NCBI GenBank assembly: GCA_009823505.1
Contig: VZQC01005761.1
Coordinates: forward strand, 62,001 to 126,000
Source: Rhizomys pruinosus
Lineage: Eukaryota > Chordata > Mammalia > Rodentia > Spalacidae
Length of the DNA stretch: 64,000 bases
Direction: 5' to 3'
A program made the translations under genes and the position numbers. Positions 10,983-22,994 of the stretch are shown here, one piece after another. Numbering within the stretch: position 1 is the stretch's first letter; each line of letters begins with the position of its first letter. The notes under the pieces are model-generated. The model searched no databases. It was not told the origin of the DNA and saw nothing but the letters and a program-made list of their open reading frames with translations.

Positions 10983-11611
10983 ATTTTAACATTTTTTTAT
11001 TGATGCTTTGTGCATTTCATACATCATTTTCCAATTCAGTTCAGGCATATTTCCCTTTCCCTTGCCCCCCTCCCCCACCCCATCCCAGATCATGCATTCC
11101 GCCATAACTGTCCTGCATCTTTCAGTTTTTTTGTTTTTTTTCATTTTTTAGCTATAATTGCTTAATTTGTGAGTACAAGAATTCCTTCATGTAAAACCAA
11201 TTTGCAGGTGTTGTGCCCAAACCCACCCCGCCCATCTTCCGCGGGGTCCTTCTCGGTGAGGTTGTTGTATGTCTCCGCAATCATCATACGTTCTTTGGTC
11301 ACATCATGAGTTGTTCCAGACTACATTGCGTAGTCACTTAACCAATTAACAGCGCTCATCCACCATCGCAAGCCTGACATTTCCGCTGCCCTCTTCAGCA
11401 GATTTCCTTAGGCTTAGAAATAGGGCACAGGTGGATGAGATCACAATCCAAAAAAGTCTCCTAATCTCTCTGGATACTCTCGCTGTTGTCTTGGATCTCT
11501 TGGGTTCACACCCGTCCCATTCTTTTTGCTCATCTGCTTTGTTTACTTCTGGGCTGACAGTTTGTCCCAGGAATAACACTTTCGATCCTATAATGAAGCA
11601 CCAAGCCAAAT
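10983..11611 (-). mobile_element. Antisense L1 3' end, nested
   Basis: Starts with a T run and 'ttttattgatgctttgtgcatt', passes a C-rich tract (11065-11095, the complement of the L1 3'-UTR polypurine tract) and 'gatcatgcattccgccat'. These starts recur at 28709, 28975, 48190 and 54703. 'aattaaaaaaaaa' occurs on both sides (near 10971 and 11600), a plausible target duplication. Confidence 0.75.
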
Positions 11612-11725
11612 TAAAAAAAAAAAGAGAAAGCATATGAAGGGGAGAGAATTGGGGGTGGACTGCGTCCGAACATTTTCTGTGTTAATAACATTAAATAAAA
11701 GATTCAATAAAAATAAAATGAAGTA
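11612..11725 (+). mobile_element. L1 3' UTR (3' part) with A-rich end
   Basis: Resumes the interrupted UTR. 'ggggtggactgc-tcc' matches the reverse complement of 12500-12520, and it ends in 'attcaataaaaataaaatg', an L1-style polyadenylation end. Confidence 0.65.
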
Positions 11726-11913
11726 TAAAAAGAAATGATACATTCTGCTAAGGAAAATCATCCAAGATATCATATTAACAAAGAAAACAAGGTTTAGTGT
11801 GAATGATCACTATAATGATTCTGTCTACACCATGAGGAATATATTTTGCAGAGGCTACTGGTCACATATTCATGGAAAATATTCATTTTTCTATCAAAAA
11901 TACACATCTTCAC

Positions 11914-12055
11914 CTGAGTATAGGGGTGCACACCTTTAATACTCGTACTCAGGGGGCAGAGACAGATGGATCTCTGTGAGATTGAGGCCAGCCTGGTCTA
12001 TGTGGTGCATTCTAGGCCAGCTGGAGATACATGGAAACCCTGTCTCAAAAAGACC
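11914..12055 (+). mobile_element. B1 SINE
   Basis: 'cacctttaatac', 'gggggcagagacagatggatctctgtgag', 'ggccagcctggtct', 'aaaccctgtctcaaaaa' in order. Diverged but full-length. Confidence 0.92.
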
Positions 12056-12246
12056 CCCAAGTACACATTTTCTTAATTCTCAGATATTTCACAGAACATT
12101 TTCCTTGAGGATAAGTCATTAATTTATTGCAAACCCAATGAGAGACTTTATCATGATTCTAGAGTATGAGGATATACATGCAAATACCCCGTGGCCATGA
12201 TGATGATTTTAGTCTCCCAGCACACAGCACTTGGTAGATGGTAGAT

Positions 12247-12248
<2 letters not shown>

Positions 12249-12297
<49 letters not shown>

Positions 12298-12352
12298 GAT
12301 AGATAGATACATAAATACATAGATACACAGATACATAGATAAACAGATATAT
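12249..12352. repeat. (GATA)n microsatellite with degenerate flank
   Basis: About 15 GATA/TAGA units, then imperfect ATAC/ATAGATA units. Confidence 0.95.
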
Positions 12353-12355
12353 AGA

Positions 12356-12484
12356 TGGTCTCCCTATAGCCCCAGCTAGCCGGGAACTCAATATGTAGAC
12401 CAAGTTGCCCTCGATCTCACAGATATCTGCCTGCTTTTGTCTCCTGAGTGCTGGGATTAAAGGTATGTACCACCTTGTTCAGAT
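12356..12484 (-). mobile_element. B1 SINE
   Basis: Antisense B1 landmarks 'tagaccaagttgccctcgat', 'ctcctgagtgctgggattaaaggtatg' in order. The GATA array next to it may have grown from its tail. Confidence 0.9.
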
Positions 12485-12655
12485 TAGATCTTAGTAATGT
12501 TTGGATGCAGTCCACCCCCAAATATCTTCCCTTCATGTGCTTTCTCTTTTTTAAATTTAATACCCGCTGAGTCCATTTAGTGCTTCCTATGTATGCATGT
12601 GGGGGGGGGGGGTCATCCACGGGAGCCTGGGCAGTCTCTGAACTTAGTTCTCTCA
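12485..12655 (-). mobile_element. L1 3'-UTR fragment
   Basis: Reverse complement reproduces 'cactaaatggactcagcgg', a purine run and 'gggggtggactgcatcc' as at 10700-10740 plus 11612-11675, so it is the same UTR segment in the opposite orientation. Contains a 12-base G run at 12601. Confidence 0.7.
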
Positions 12656-13465
12656 GATCTTAGTATTTATTTCATTTTTCAACTTCTTTATAAATATTGT
12701 CATCTTATTTCATTTATCAGTTTTTAAAACTGTTTATTTCATGTCTATCATCTTAATGCAACTCTGTTTAGAAAAAATTCTCATTGTCCTAAATGACTTC
12801 TAACTGAAATTCTGAAATGAACAGCAAAAATAGATGATTTACATAAGTAGATATTTTTAAATATTGTATATCTGAAATGATACAATTTTTTTAAATTTCC
12901 ATGTTTATTCCATGTGTCCTCTTGTAACTCCTTGGAAATTTCAGCTGTAACACGATTCTGCTTTTATCACACAAAGTTTGACATTTCCTTAGCTAGTCAT
13001 TTGATCTTACAATGAACAGGTGTAATAAACTGAAATGTTGGCCACATAAAAATGGTAGTGATGGGACACTTAAAGTCACTTCAATTATTTAAAAACTCCC
13101 CACTCTCATAGAGCCAACTTTATTATATTACTGAGAAGCAACAAGAAAAGTAGAACATGCCATACTATATCTCACTACGTGGACTTTAATCTTCCATCCG
13201 AGAAGACAGATTCTCTCATTTGTAACAGAGTATACCATTAATGGAAGTCTAAAATAACAATGATCACAATACCTATCATTCTTTCATAGACTGGGGGAAT
13301 TATGAAGGGTCTAGAAGGTGAGAGAATATTTTTAAAAATATGGAAATTAGAAGTTCAGTAAAGAACATACATAAATCAGGCTCGAGGAACTCTAAATGTG
13401 ATGTCTATTTTCTGAGCTGTTTGAGATGATGAATCTTCTGACAGGTACTGGGGATGAGTAGGTGA
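12656..13465. other. Unique sequence, nothing recognised
   Basis: AT-rich, no frame of note, no repeat landmark. Confidence 0.5.
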
Positions 13466-13469
13466 GATC

Positions 13470-13602
13470 TTGCCTAGACACACATTTGGAATGTCAGGAC
13501 TCAGGAGGTAAAGCATGAGAATTGCCATGATTTTGAAGCCAACCTAGGCTACTGAGAAACACTGTCTTGATAGCAAAAGGAAAGGAAAAAAAAAAAACAA
13601 AA
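13470..13602 (+). mobile_element. Old B1 SINE
   Basis: Weak but ordered B1 traces: 'ttggaatgtcaggactcaggaggtaaagcatgagaattgc', 'gccaacctaggct', 'aaacactgtcttgatag', A-rich tail. Confidence 0.65.
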
Positions 13603-15200
13603 CACTAGATTAACATATTATACGAAAACATTTGTGTATGTATTTACATATTATCTATTTGCGTGTTAACTTGCCTATTCAATTCCTTTATTAGTCTGAA
13701 TTAATTGTCATAATCTATTAGCTATTACATAGACAGGAATATCTACCAAGACTGAGGGATGTTGACTTGATGTCCTGGCTGTGCTCCTTTTCTCAGCTAT
13801 AAATATAATGTGAATGTGTTTATTGTAAGTAAGGGATAATTTGTCACATTGGCTGGAAAAGTGACTTTTAATCTCTAGCAAATCATGCCATTTTGAGAGA
13901 GTAAAGTTTGCTCTTATTATATGATTTAAGGAAAGTAGTTTCCTGAAATCCAGACATTCTAGCGCCTCTGCTGCAATTACAGCACCGTGATTACTGTTTA
14001 ATAAGCCATGATACACCTACAGGAATGCCACATGGTAATTTTTATGACAGCACTGATAGGAGGTAGGAGTTATTCTGGAGACTTACAGGGTTTAGAAATG
14101 CAGCAAATGTGTCAGTGGTTTACTTCATAGTGGTTGAATGCATACATGTGTCGCACATTTAAAAATATTTAAAATTGAATTAACAACCAGCTATCTGATT
14201 TTTCATCTTTCAAACAAACAAGAAACAGATCTTTTTTTTTTTTTTATTTTGGTGTCCTGGAACTTCCTCTCATGGACTTTGAGCTCCTTAACTGAAATCT
14301 CTTCTCTTTCCTTTCTCTAGGTCATAATAAATTGTTTCTATCTGACAGAATTTATCTGGATCTAAACCCATGAACAAAAATTCTGGGCAAGAAATTTGCT
14401 TCCTAAAATCTTCAGTCTCCCCTCTTTAATAGTGACAACTATAGACTGAATACTGTGATAAAATACACAAGTTCATTTATACAAAGCAATTATCAATGAA
14501 CGGTAAAATGACTGAATATTCCTCATAATTTATATTCCAAATAACATCCAGACACCTGCTCACTGCTGGATATGTATAAGCCTGTTCTAAATTTTAGGGT
14601 CAGACTATCACGATACTTTATATACATAGAGTGGTGTTATCTGTGTGGATCTATTTGGATTCTTAAGGCGATGACAATACCATCTGTTATTTAAGTCTAC
14701 ATTTCTCTGCTTAAACACTTCATAGGGATTACATGAAACCTGAAGAACTGGGCAGTGGAGTTCGATGTTGGGTATGCTATGCAGAGCTCTGTATTTTTTT
14801 TTCTTTTTGCAGGTGTCTGGGGATGGCTGCAGAGAGAATTATTGAACATCTGAGAAATGAACTGTGTGGGATGAAGGAGGAAGTGGATAAATAACCAGCT
14901 TTGCCTCTGTACCTTGCTTCAGATTGCTTATGTGTGAAGTGTGCCAGCCGTTTGGACACTGCATATTTTTTTATTTGTCATATTTTTCTCACCCTAGAAG
15001 CCATTTATTCTTTGGAAATGTGTAGAGTTTTTGTTTGCTTTCTATTTGTAAAATGAAACTTGCACTGTAGGGGAAAAAAGATTAACTTCCTTATCTTATA
15101 GCTATCTTAGAGCTTTGTAAATGATGTAGATCTGTGCCTCCTCACCTTCAGGTAAAGTAGAAGGTCCTATAACCATGCCTGATCTTTCCTCCACATTCTT
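13603..15200. other. Unique sequence, nothing recognised
   Basis: No gene-like frame. A T run at 14231-14243 followed by 'gtcctggaacttcctct' may be a remnant of an antisense B1, too short to call. Confidence 0.45.
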
Positions 15201-15209
15201 GTTTCAATA

Positions 15210-15480
15210 TTTGCCTTTGTTCACCTAAGAAAAAATTATTTCAAATCCTCTAAAACTGAGAATAAGATACTGCAGATCGCATATCTCTGGAAAGGACTCT
15301 TATACTAAACCTCTGCCCCAAGGTCTCAGGGCCCATTGAAGAAGAGGGAGATGAATGATTTTAAGAGCCAGGGGTGCTACATGACCACATGAAACAGAGT
15401 TTTTCACATACCTGGGAACTTGCCCTTATGAATGTACAGCAGTGCTGACTGCATGGGGCCTTCTAGCCTATGTTACTGTG
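15210..15480 (+). mobile_element. L1 3'-UTR-like fragment
   Basis: Parallels 5200-5340: 'gaataagatactgcagat', 'tatctctgg', 'aagaagaggg', 'taagagccagg'. Low-level similarity only. Confidence 0.4.
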
Positions 15481-15639
15481 ATTGTGCCCAGAGGTCTCAA
15501 ACCTACGTGTTATAAAACGAGGGGGGGTCATAACTTAGAATTCCCATGAGGAAGTGAGTTTATTCATCCTTCCACTCTCCTATCTTCCTCTTACCCCTCA
15601 CATTCACCCTTTGCTTCCGTCAAGTCTCTAACCCCTGCC

Positions 15640-16020
15640 ATGTATTTTGCTTTGATTTTTGCCTTGTGATCCACTGAGTTTAGCCAGGACCACTCACATG
15701 GCATGAGCATAGAGGAACTCATCACTGACTATGTCACCTAAGACTTCCTCTCCCCCAGGAGCCCTCCAGTACCATTAGCTCTCTGGGGCAAGAAGGGCCA
15801 CTGACTCCCTCCCCATCTTGTGACTGACTGTTTTACTGGCTCAGTCTTGAGCAGATCCTCTGCGTGCTCCACAGCTGTCATGAGTTCATGAATGCTACAG
15901 CATGGCCGGTCCATAAGACAGTGCTGCATTTCCCTCCTCCCTGTCACTTTATATTCTTTCTACCCATCATCCATGAGGAATGGGAAAGACACCAATCTTA
16001 CTGAACTCAAGTCCACTTGT
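15640..16020 (-). mobile_element. Antisense L1 3' UTR
   Basis: Contains 'cacagctgtcatgagttcatgaatgc', 'ccataagacagtgctgcatttccctcc', which I recognise as antisense rodent L1 3' UTR. No coding function; the 69-residue frame here is incidental. Confidence 0.65.
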
Positions 16021-16779
16021 ATAACCTAGTTTTCAATTTAATTACCTTTATTCAATATTCTAACACAGTCCTATTCTAAGATACTGAATATTAAACGTTA
16101 ATCACATAACAACGTCTTAACCATCTTTATACTCCCTCTCCAGCCCCCACTGGCTCATGGCACTCCCACCAGATTTCGTGCATTCTGCCATTTATGTTAA
16201 GGCCTATCAGTCTACAGAGTCAAGTTGGAGTAGTCAGACGCTAGCACAGTTTCATCCACTGGAGTCTAGTCAGCATGTCTAGTCACTATACATCAGCTTT
16301 CCCTCACCCAGCAGTGATCCGCTTTCATTAGTCTTTTGGATCAGGTTGAGGCCTGCTGCCCATTTCAAAGTTCTATGCAGGATACTTCTTTGTGTATGCA
16401 TGGGTCTTATGCATGCTCACATCATTACTATAATTAATATAAGCAAGGTTCCAGGAGTCTATAAGACTTTTTCTGTATGATCATGCACCTCCCACTTTGG
16501 CTCTTACAATCTTTCTTCCCACTCTTCTGCAATGGTTCCTGAGCCCTGGGTGGGTGAAGTGTAATAAAGGAGTCTTGTCCAGGGACCCACAGTCTGCAGA
16601 TATTTATTCTCTATATTTTGGACATTTGTGTTCATTGCCCTCTGTTGCATGAGGGAGCTTCATCGATGAGAGTTCAGAGATGCATTAGTATTCTTTCTAC
16701 CCCTTGTTCCACTATGTTCTGGGAGCCTTCGGTGAGGATGTTCCATTGTAGATGTGTCAGTTAACGTTTGGGCATTCCA

Positions 16780-17046
16780 GGGCTGGAGAGATGGCCTAGC
16801 GGTTAAGAGCACTGACTGCTCTTACAGAGGACCCGGGTTCGATCCCCAGCACCCACATGGCAGCTGAAAACCATCTGTAACTCCAATTCCATGAGAACTC
16901 CAGTTCCAGGGGAATCCAACACCCTCTTCTGACCTCCACGGCATTGCATGACATGGGTGCACAGACTTGCATGCAGACAGTATATTCGTACACATAAATT
17001 ATATATATATATANNNNNNNNNNNNNNNNNNTATATATATATAATG
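16780..17046 (+). mobile_element. B2/B3 SINE containing an assembly gap
   Basis: Full B2 head and body. Exact 14-bp target duplications (GTTTGGGCATTCCA) at 16766-16779 and 17047-17060 fix the ends. The 3' tail is a TA array split by 18 Ns (17014-17031). Confidence 0.95.
17014..17031. other. 18-N gap in a (TA)n tail
   Basis: Gap with TA repeats on both sides; true length of the microsatellite is unknown. Confidence 0.99.
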
Positions 17047-18150
17047 GTTTGGGCATTCCACAGACACTTATTCTCTTTATGTGATCAGCTTTGGAACTGT
17101 GTCATAGTCTCTGTCTCAAAAGAAGCTTCTTCAATTATTGTTCACTGGCATACTTGTCTGTAAATATAAGGATCCATATTTAACATGCAGTAAGAAATTA
17201 TTTTTGTCTGGGGATGTGACAGCCTACATTCACTCTAAGATCCATGACCTCTACATCTATGTGTATTTGGCTATGTTTATAGTACTACACATGAGTTCCC
17301 GACCAGTGAGTCAGCTTTAAGTCAAATTAGGCATTACCCCCAAGATAAAAGTGCCACTACTGCCCCAGTATAGTTTTCTGTGCCAGTCACTGTTGCAGTT
17401 AGTAGGCTTTAAAGCTGGAGTTGGATCATAGTTGATTTTCTTCCTTAGCAGCTTGCATAGTGCTCTCCAAAAGTATAAGAGCTAACCTTCAGGTAGGTGA
17501 ACTCCAAGTCAGTTCCAGCTCCATTACTCTAGATCTTGTGTCCAAAGAATGCCCTGTCTTCAGAAACAGGGTCTTAACTTCAAGTTCTGTGAGGCAATCA
17601 AGGGAGGTGGTAACAACCTGCGTAATTTGGGGAGTCTCTTGGATGACCCTGGCCAACAACTTGAAGGGAGGTTTCTCCTGTCTGCACTGTTACTTGTTAT
17701 ATAGCCTTCAGCAATACACATGACCATGTGTAGAGATAGTGCCTGTATAATTTTTCAGTAGGTTTTTGAACTAATACATTTCCCCCTGTTTTATCATACC
17801 AACGAAGCACTATCCATCTCTCCTCTCTCTCTAACTGTCCCTTCTCTCTCCCCAGCTAAAGCACCTCCATTTCCCCCATTCTCCCTGAAAATACCTGTCT
17901 CCTATGGTTTCCCCTCTCTTGAGCTCCTTCTTCCCTTTTACCACCGTGATTCCTTCTATAACCTTCCCCTCTCACCTACTATTTAAAATCCCCATTTCAC
18001 CCAATCTCAACAGCACATCCTGTTCTCCAGTCACCTGATTCACCCTCACATCCCCAGAACTCACCTCCTGACTAGCTTGGTTTGTGGTCCATTGTTGCTC
18101 AGGATCTGGTTCCCCCTCTTTATTTTGTTACCTTTCATTGTAAATCTCAC

Positions 18151-19106
18151 AAAGTTGTGCTGGAAAACAGCTTTCTGCCTCCTCAGCACCCTCTCACCTG
18201 ACGTTTTTCATGAACAGATTGAAACCTGCACACTGTGAGTCCAGCCACGTCTAGGACGCCTATAATTAGATAGAAAAGCAGAATGTATGAGGAAGGCTGA
18301 TGAGTGGCTGTCACACTGTGAGGCAAGGCTGGTTTTGGCAGCCTGTCTCTTGGTAGCTTCTTGCATTTTCACCTTTATACAAGTTCCTGAATTTATAGGA
18401 CATGATTAGAGAAAATATGGCAGCTGGCCTGATCTTCTGATGAAGGTGGAAGAAGAGCTTGTTGATCAGCCCAGCTGCTTCTTATCAATAGTTAACTCTC
18501 ATTGCCCAAGCACATTATAGTATTTAAATATTCCATATTTGAGCTCTTTTACCTGTAAAAGGCTATATAAGTTCTTAGGTTCTAAATACTTACCATTTTC
18601 TTTCATAAGATGGCTTTATTTTTAATATCTGGATGAAGATACAATTTAATACATCTTTGTACAAATGTGGCTCTCATTTCTAGTTATGTATTTCTGTCAA
18701 TGTAAAGGATAGATCTAATTATTCCAAAAATGTGATTTCTCTCTCTTATTCTGTTAAGGAAATAAATAATAAAAAGGAATGACTTCCCAGAACATGTTAG
18801 TTTTCTGCTTTGAATGTCATAACTCTCTCAACATGGATGCAACTCCAGAAGGTTCTTGCAGACAGGCTCTATGACCATGGATAAGCTCTACAGTGTCCTT
18901 TGTGTGAACAGGATCATGGTACAGCTCAAATTTAGTCTCTTTGGGTAGGACTCTTTCTATCATTTTGTTTCTATTACACTCACTAATCAGGCTTTTCATT
19001 ACTGTCCAACTTAATATTTGTTATTTATTGGTGGTATAATCATGTTTTCTCAAGGAAAGGAAGTACATTATCAGCTTAATGGAACTGAAATTATACTGAA
19101 CCCATA
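18151..19106. other. Unique sequence, nothing recognised
   Basis: No repeat landmark and no gene-like frame. Confidence 0.5.
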
Positions 19107-19117
19107 AAAGTGGTTCA

Positions 19118-19300
19118 GGGGCTGGAGAGATGGCTCAGCAGTTAAGAGCACTGACTGCTCTTGCAGAGGACCTGGGTTTTATTCCCAGCACCTACATGGT
19201 AGTTAAGAACCGTCTTTAACTCCAGTTCCAAGGGAATCTGATGCCCTCTTCTGACCTCCGCAGCACTGCACGTCACAGATGCACCAACCCACATGCAGAC

Positions 19301-19340
<40 letters not shown>

Positions 19341-19367
19341 TAATAAATTAAAAATAAAATAAAATGG
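19118..19367 (+). mobile_element. B2/B3 SINE with internal (CA)n
   Basis: Complete B2 flanked by exact 11-bp target duplications AAAAGTGGTTC (19107-19117 and 19368-19378). The tail expanded into a (CA)n array at 19304-19338, then an A-rich end. Confidence 0.96.
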
Positions 19368-19597
19368 AAAAGTGGTTCTGTAAATACCTGTTCACTGTCT
19401 AATGGATTCATGGAATTTACCTAAAGGTATGTTATCTTGCAGTTATTCTTCATTCATTCCCTTATGAAAATCAATCTTGGAGAGATATGTTTATGAGCCA
19501 CAGTACTATCTCTGAACAGTTCTCAGCCACAAGATCTTCACAGAGTTGACCAATGCATGGTGGCTGAATTAAAGCTATTACTTACAGAAATGTACAT

Positions 19598-19718
19598 TTC
19601 ATTTTTTTTTCCAGACAAGTCACTATGTGGATCAGGCTGACTTTCATCTCACAGAGACCAGCCTGCCTCTGGTTCCTGAGGGCTGGTCTTAAAGGCAAGA
19701 GCCACCACACCCAGCAGG
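19598..19718 (-). mobile_element. B1 SINE
   Basis: Poly-T followed by antisense B1: 'agacaagtcactatgtgg', 'aggctgactt', 'ctcacagagacc', 'gccaccacacccagc'. Confidence 0.88.
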
Positions 19719-20116
19719 TTTCATTTTATAAAAGACATCACAGTCCTCCATTAATGAGAGGGGTATTGGGTGTATGATCCACGCTGCAGAGAACGTGGAG
19801 ACTATGAAGATGAAATTGAAGTGAGGGAACTTAATCACCTCATGATTGCACATTTATATTTAGATTGTAAAATCTGATAGGAATATCAGATGCTAACCAC
19901 ATAGCCTGTGAATAGTAAGCAATAATTAATGGTATTTGATGTCCTTCGAAACTTTGTAAATTTGATCATTACTTGAAATATCTATGAGCTTTCAATTATC
20001 CTATGGGACATAGCCTGAAAATGTTGGTATGCTGAGCAGTGGGAATGGCCCAGACAACAAACAGTAACTTTTGACCGTTATTGGACATGTACAACAACAC
20101 CAAATTCATCAGATCT

Positions 20117-20119
<3 letters not shown>

Positions 20120-20151
<32 letters not shown>
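20120..20151. repeat. (TG)n microsatellite
   Basis: About 16 TG units. Confidence 0.97.
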
Positions 20152-20152
<1 letters not shown>

Positions 20153-21275
20153 TACGAATGTGTGTGACAGAGGACATCCTTGAGTGTCAGTCTGTAGGCA
20201 TCGTCCATACCCTTGTTCATATGTTTCTAGACAAAGGCTTTCCTTGCTCTGTAACTCATGAAATAGCTATCTAGGCCAGTTGCATTCTTTATATTCCCAA
20301 TTTATTTAAACAAGTCATACTTTGCCCTTATTTCTCACAACTGGATATGAACTTATCATTTCAAAATGAAAGTTTTCAACAGAATTTTCTGTATAGCACA
20401 TTGAAGGTGACTGATTATGACGCTGTAATGCCATAACAATTTCAATCAAGTGTTGGAACCTGTAGCAGTCAGGAAACTATATTTATTTTGCAATTATTGC
20501 CTGTGGCAAGTAACATGAATTTTTGTGTCATATTTATGTCAAAAACCTTGTTGAATATGCTTCCATCTGTTCACTACTTATATTTATGTTACAAAGACGT
20601 TTAAGTAGCACAAAAGAAGCAATTATATAAGGCAAGCAATAAAAATATCCAAGTAGAACAGATCAATAGCTTGAAGGGGTTGAGATATGTGGAGGACCGA
20701 ATGCAAATGAGGTTACTTGAGGAAAGTTTTAGGGTTTCAATTGTTTTAGATCCTCTATTTGCTTTGTCAAAATAAAATGATTAATTTACAACACCTCATA
20801 CAACTATATCACAAAGGTGTGAAATTTCTGTATATAAACTGTGTTTTTCAAAATATACTTTTAAAAGGTTATAGTGACAAACAACTGAGAATTGATATTA
20901 AAAAATAAGCACAAACTACGTGTCAGATAATTAAGTTGAGTTCTGGTTAGGGTATTGTGTTGAAATGCCAAGGAACCAAAACCTTATTTGATAGACTAAA
21001 ACTCTGTCATAAAAGTCAACCTAAAAATGTTCTCTATGAAAAAAATTCCAACTTTATCCATGCCACAATTTTAATTCACCTAATAACCCAATCGAGCTCC
21101 TCAGCATACATTTGTGTCAGGTGTATATAACATGATTATGGGTGCATGAGAAATGTTTCATAAAGAGCAATGGAGGATGTAAAACTATAAATGACATATC
21201 ACGTGTTCGGGAAAAACAGCTACCCTCTGTATCCAACATAGATATTCTTCCAAACTGACTTAAGTCTTGCAGAAA
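20152..21275. other. Unique AT-rich sequence, nothing recognised
   Basis: No repeat landmark or gene-like frame was seen. Confidence 0.5.
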
Positions 21276-21379
21276 TGCATCTGATGTCTTCGGAATTCAG
21301 CTGGATGTCTATGCATCCTTCAGCTTTTATGTTTTCCTATAGGACAGCCTTCCTCTTAGAGAATGTGAGAGAGACCTGT

Positions 21380-21800
21380 TGCCTGAGCTTCTTAGGCAGG
21401 GGTGACAGAGTGCAACAGGCATGTTGAACAGAAATGAATGTTCCCGTCTTTGTTCATCAGACTATTGAAAGAATGGACCTCAAGAAATTAGAATTTTCCC
21501 AAGACTCTCTAGCAGGGAGTGGAATTCCCTAAATTCCTATGGCATCCAGAGAGGGCATCCCGTCTCCTGAGGAAACCTTTACCATTGGTCAGAAGACCTT
21601 GCACGGGAAAGTTGGAGCCAAGACTCTGATTAGTGAGGACCTGCCTCTCAAGGACTCCTGTCTTTTTAAACCTTGCCCTCACTTCAGGGTCCCGCAGATG
21701 AACTAGTGAGCGCCGGTCCCTGGATCATTTGTCCCTCTTCTAATCTGATGACATTGAATAAATGTCCTTTTTCTGCTTAATGTGGCTCTTATTAAAAAAG
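21380..21800 (+). mobile_element. Possible LTR 3' portion
   Basis: A GC-richer stretch ends with 'gcgccggtccctggatcattt', 'ctctt', AATAAA at 21758-21763 and a T/C-rich downstream stretch, the arrangement of an LTR polyadenylation region. Termini and target duplications were not found, so this is tentative; a short unrelated transposon fragment is the alternative. Confidence 0.35.
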
Positions 21801-21869
21801 CTTAAATGCATTTTAATAAACTGATGCTGCATTACTGCTCCATTTCTCAGAAAAAAAAAAATCTATGGT

Positions 21870-22985
21870 ATCAGGAACAAATCAAACACGGTACACCAAG
21901 TTCCTCTTCACGGTGCCTGCGCCCGCTCCTCCTCTTGCTTGGGCTCCAGTGGGTTTCATTTTTGAACGTCTCCATTGGGCAGCTCTTCCATTTTATGAAG
22001 TTCTTGGTACCTCATCAAGCTGCATTAGCTCGACTTGCCACTCCTGGCAAGCTGCCTCCATCTCCTCCAGCTTTCCATTAGCTTCCTAGATGTTGTGGTC
22101 ACTGGATCCTGCTGCTGCTTCTCTGTCTCAAGGAGTGCCCTCCAGCCGTGGCATTTTCGTGCTCAAAAAAACCGGGTTGTGTAAATCTGGGTGCCTGCTC
22201 TCATTCCTTGTGAAATTCTTGGGGTTTTATAACCAGCTTCTCTGGAAGGCCCTCTTCATCTTCTAACTAGTCCTTGGGCTCCACACTAACAGGGCGAGGA
22301 AACGTGGTTGGCAGGAGGGAACATTCTGCATCTGTCCAGAGCTTTCTGAGCAGCCGGCTTCCTTGAGAACTCAATGGTGCCTTTTTCTGAGGTCCTTCTT
22401 CAGTCATCCACGATGACTAGGGCCCTCTCCACCCGGCCAAACACAGAAAAGGCTTCCTCCATCAGGTCATTGGATGGACACCGAGGAAGGCTGCAAACCT
22501 TAGGGAATGCGCTGTTGAAAGCAAAGGGCTCACACACCTGTTTTCCACGGAGTGGCGTATTATCCAGCTCCTCTCAGGCAATCTCTGATAGAGTTTGGGT
22601 TTCCAAGAGGATAAAACGGAAACGTTTGTCTTTATGAATGAAAACCTCACCTACTTTCCCGTATTCCTCACAAAGTTTCCTCTCTTCCTCCACGGTGATG
22701 TCAAGGGGAAAGATTGCCCACAACAGATGACTATGTTGGGTGAAATTCCTCTAGTCAATAGTCAGCATATATTTTGACAACTGGCCACTTGCAGGTATTG
22801 GTGTCAGTGCTTCTGCTTCCGGTGCTCAAACTGATGCTTTCCTGGGCCATGATTCTGCTTCTCCAGGTTAACGGTTTCATTGCTTTGTATTTTCTGTTAT
22901 GTGCCTCCAGCCCTCCCTGATCTGCCCACAGTTCTTTGCTCAGACTAATCACTGCACTGCACTGCACAGCTTCCTCTGTCTGGAG
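21870..22985 (-). pseudogene. Nono: Processed pseudogene of NONO (DBHS RNA-binding protein), 3'-truncated
   Basis: Translating the minus strand across frames gives, in order, the NONO amino terminus (QSN-T-NLEKQNH, 22840-22887), RRM1 pieces ([20 protein letters not shown], 22600-22720), RRM2 pieces ([17 protein letters not shown], 22395-22465; IEFS-KPAA-KALDRC, 22340-22385), the NOPS region (DEEGLPEKLVIK, 22230-22270) and traces of the C-terminal coiled coil (21880-22120). These exons of the parent are joined without introns, so it is a retrocopy. The initiator codon is ATA (22888-22890), a stop follows VIVDD, and there are several frameshifts. The Gln/Pro-rich segment between N terminus and RRM1 is shortened. 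22891-22985 is probably 5' UTR. No poly-A tail was found at the low-coordinate end, so the 3' end is lost. The parent protein works in paraspeckles, splicing and DNA repair; this copy cannot encode it. Confidence 0.9.
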
Positions 22986-22994
22986 GAAATAAGC

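Larger units (their letters stand above)
16025..18150 (-). mobile_element. Antisense L1 3' end, long, interrupted by B2
   Basis: Starts near the L1 3' end ('tttattcaatattctaa', C-rich tract, 'cgtgcattctgcca') and follows the same motif series as 2157-3023 and 26640-27870. It extends further with 'tttttcagtaggtttttgaactaatacattt' also present at 27820. The host reads through if the B2 at 16780-17046 is removed. Confidence 0.75.

Noticed and set aside
21806..22089. Plus-strand frames of 74-91 codons over the NONO pseudogene
   Set aside because: Shadows of the minus-strand pseudogene; no independent support.
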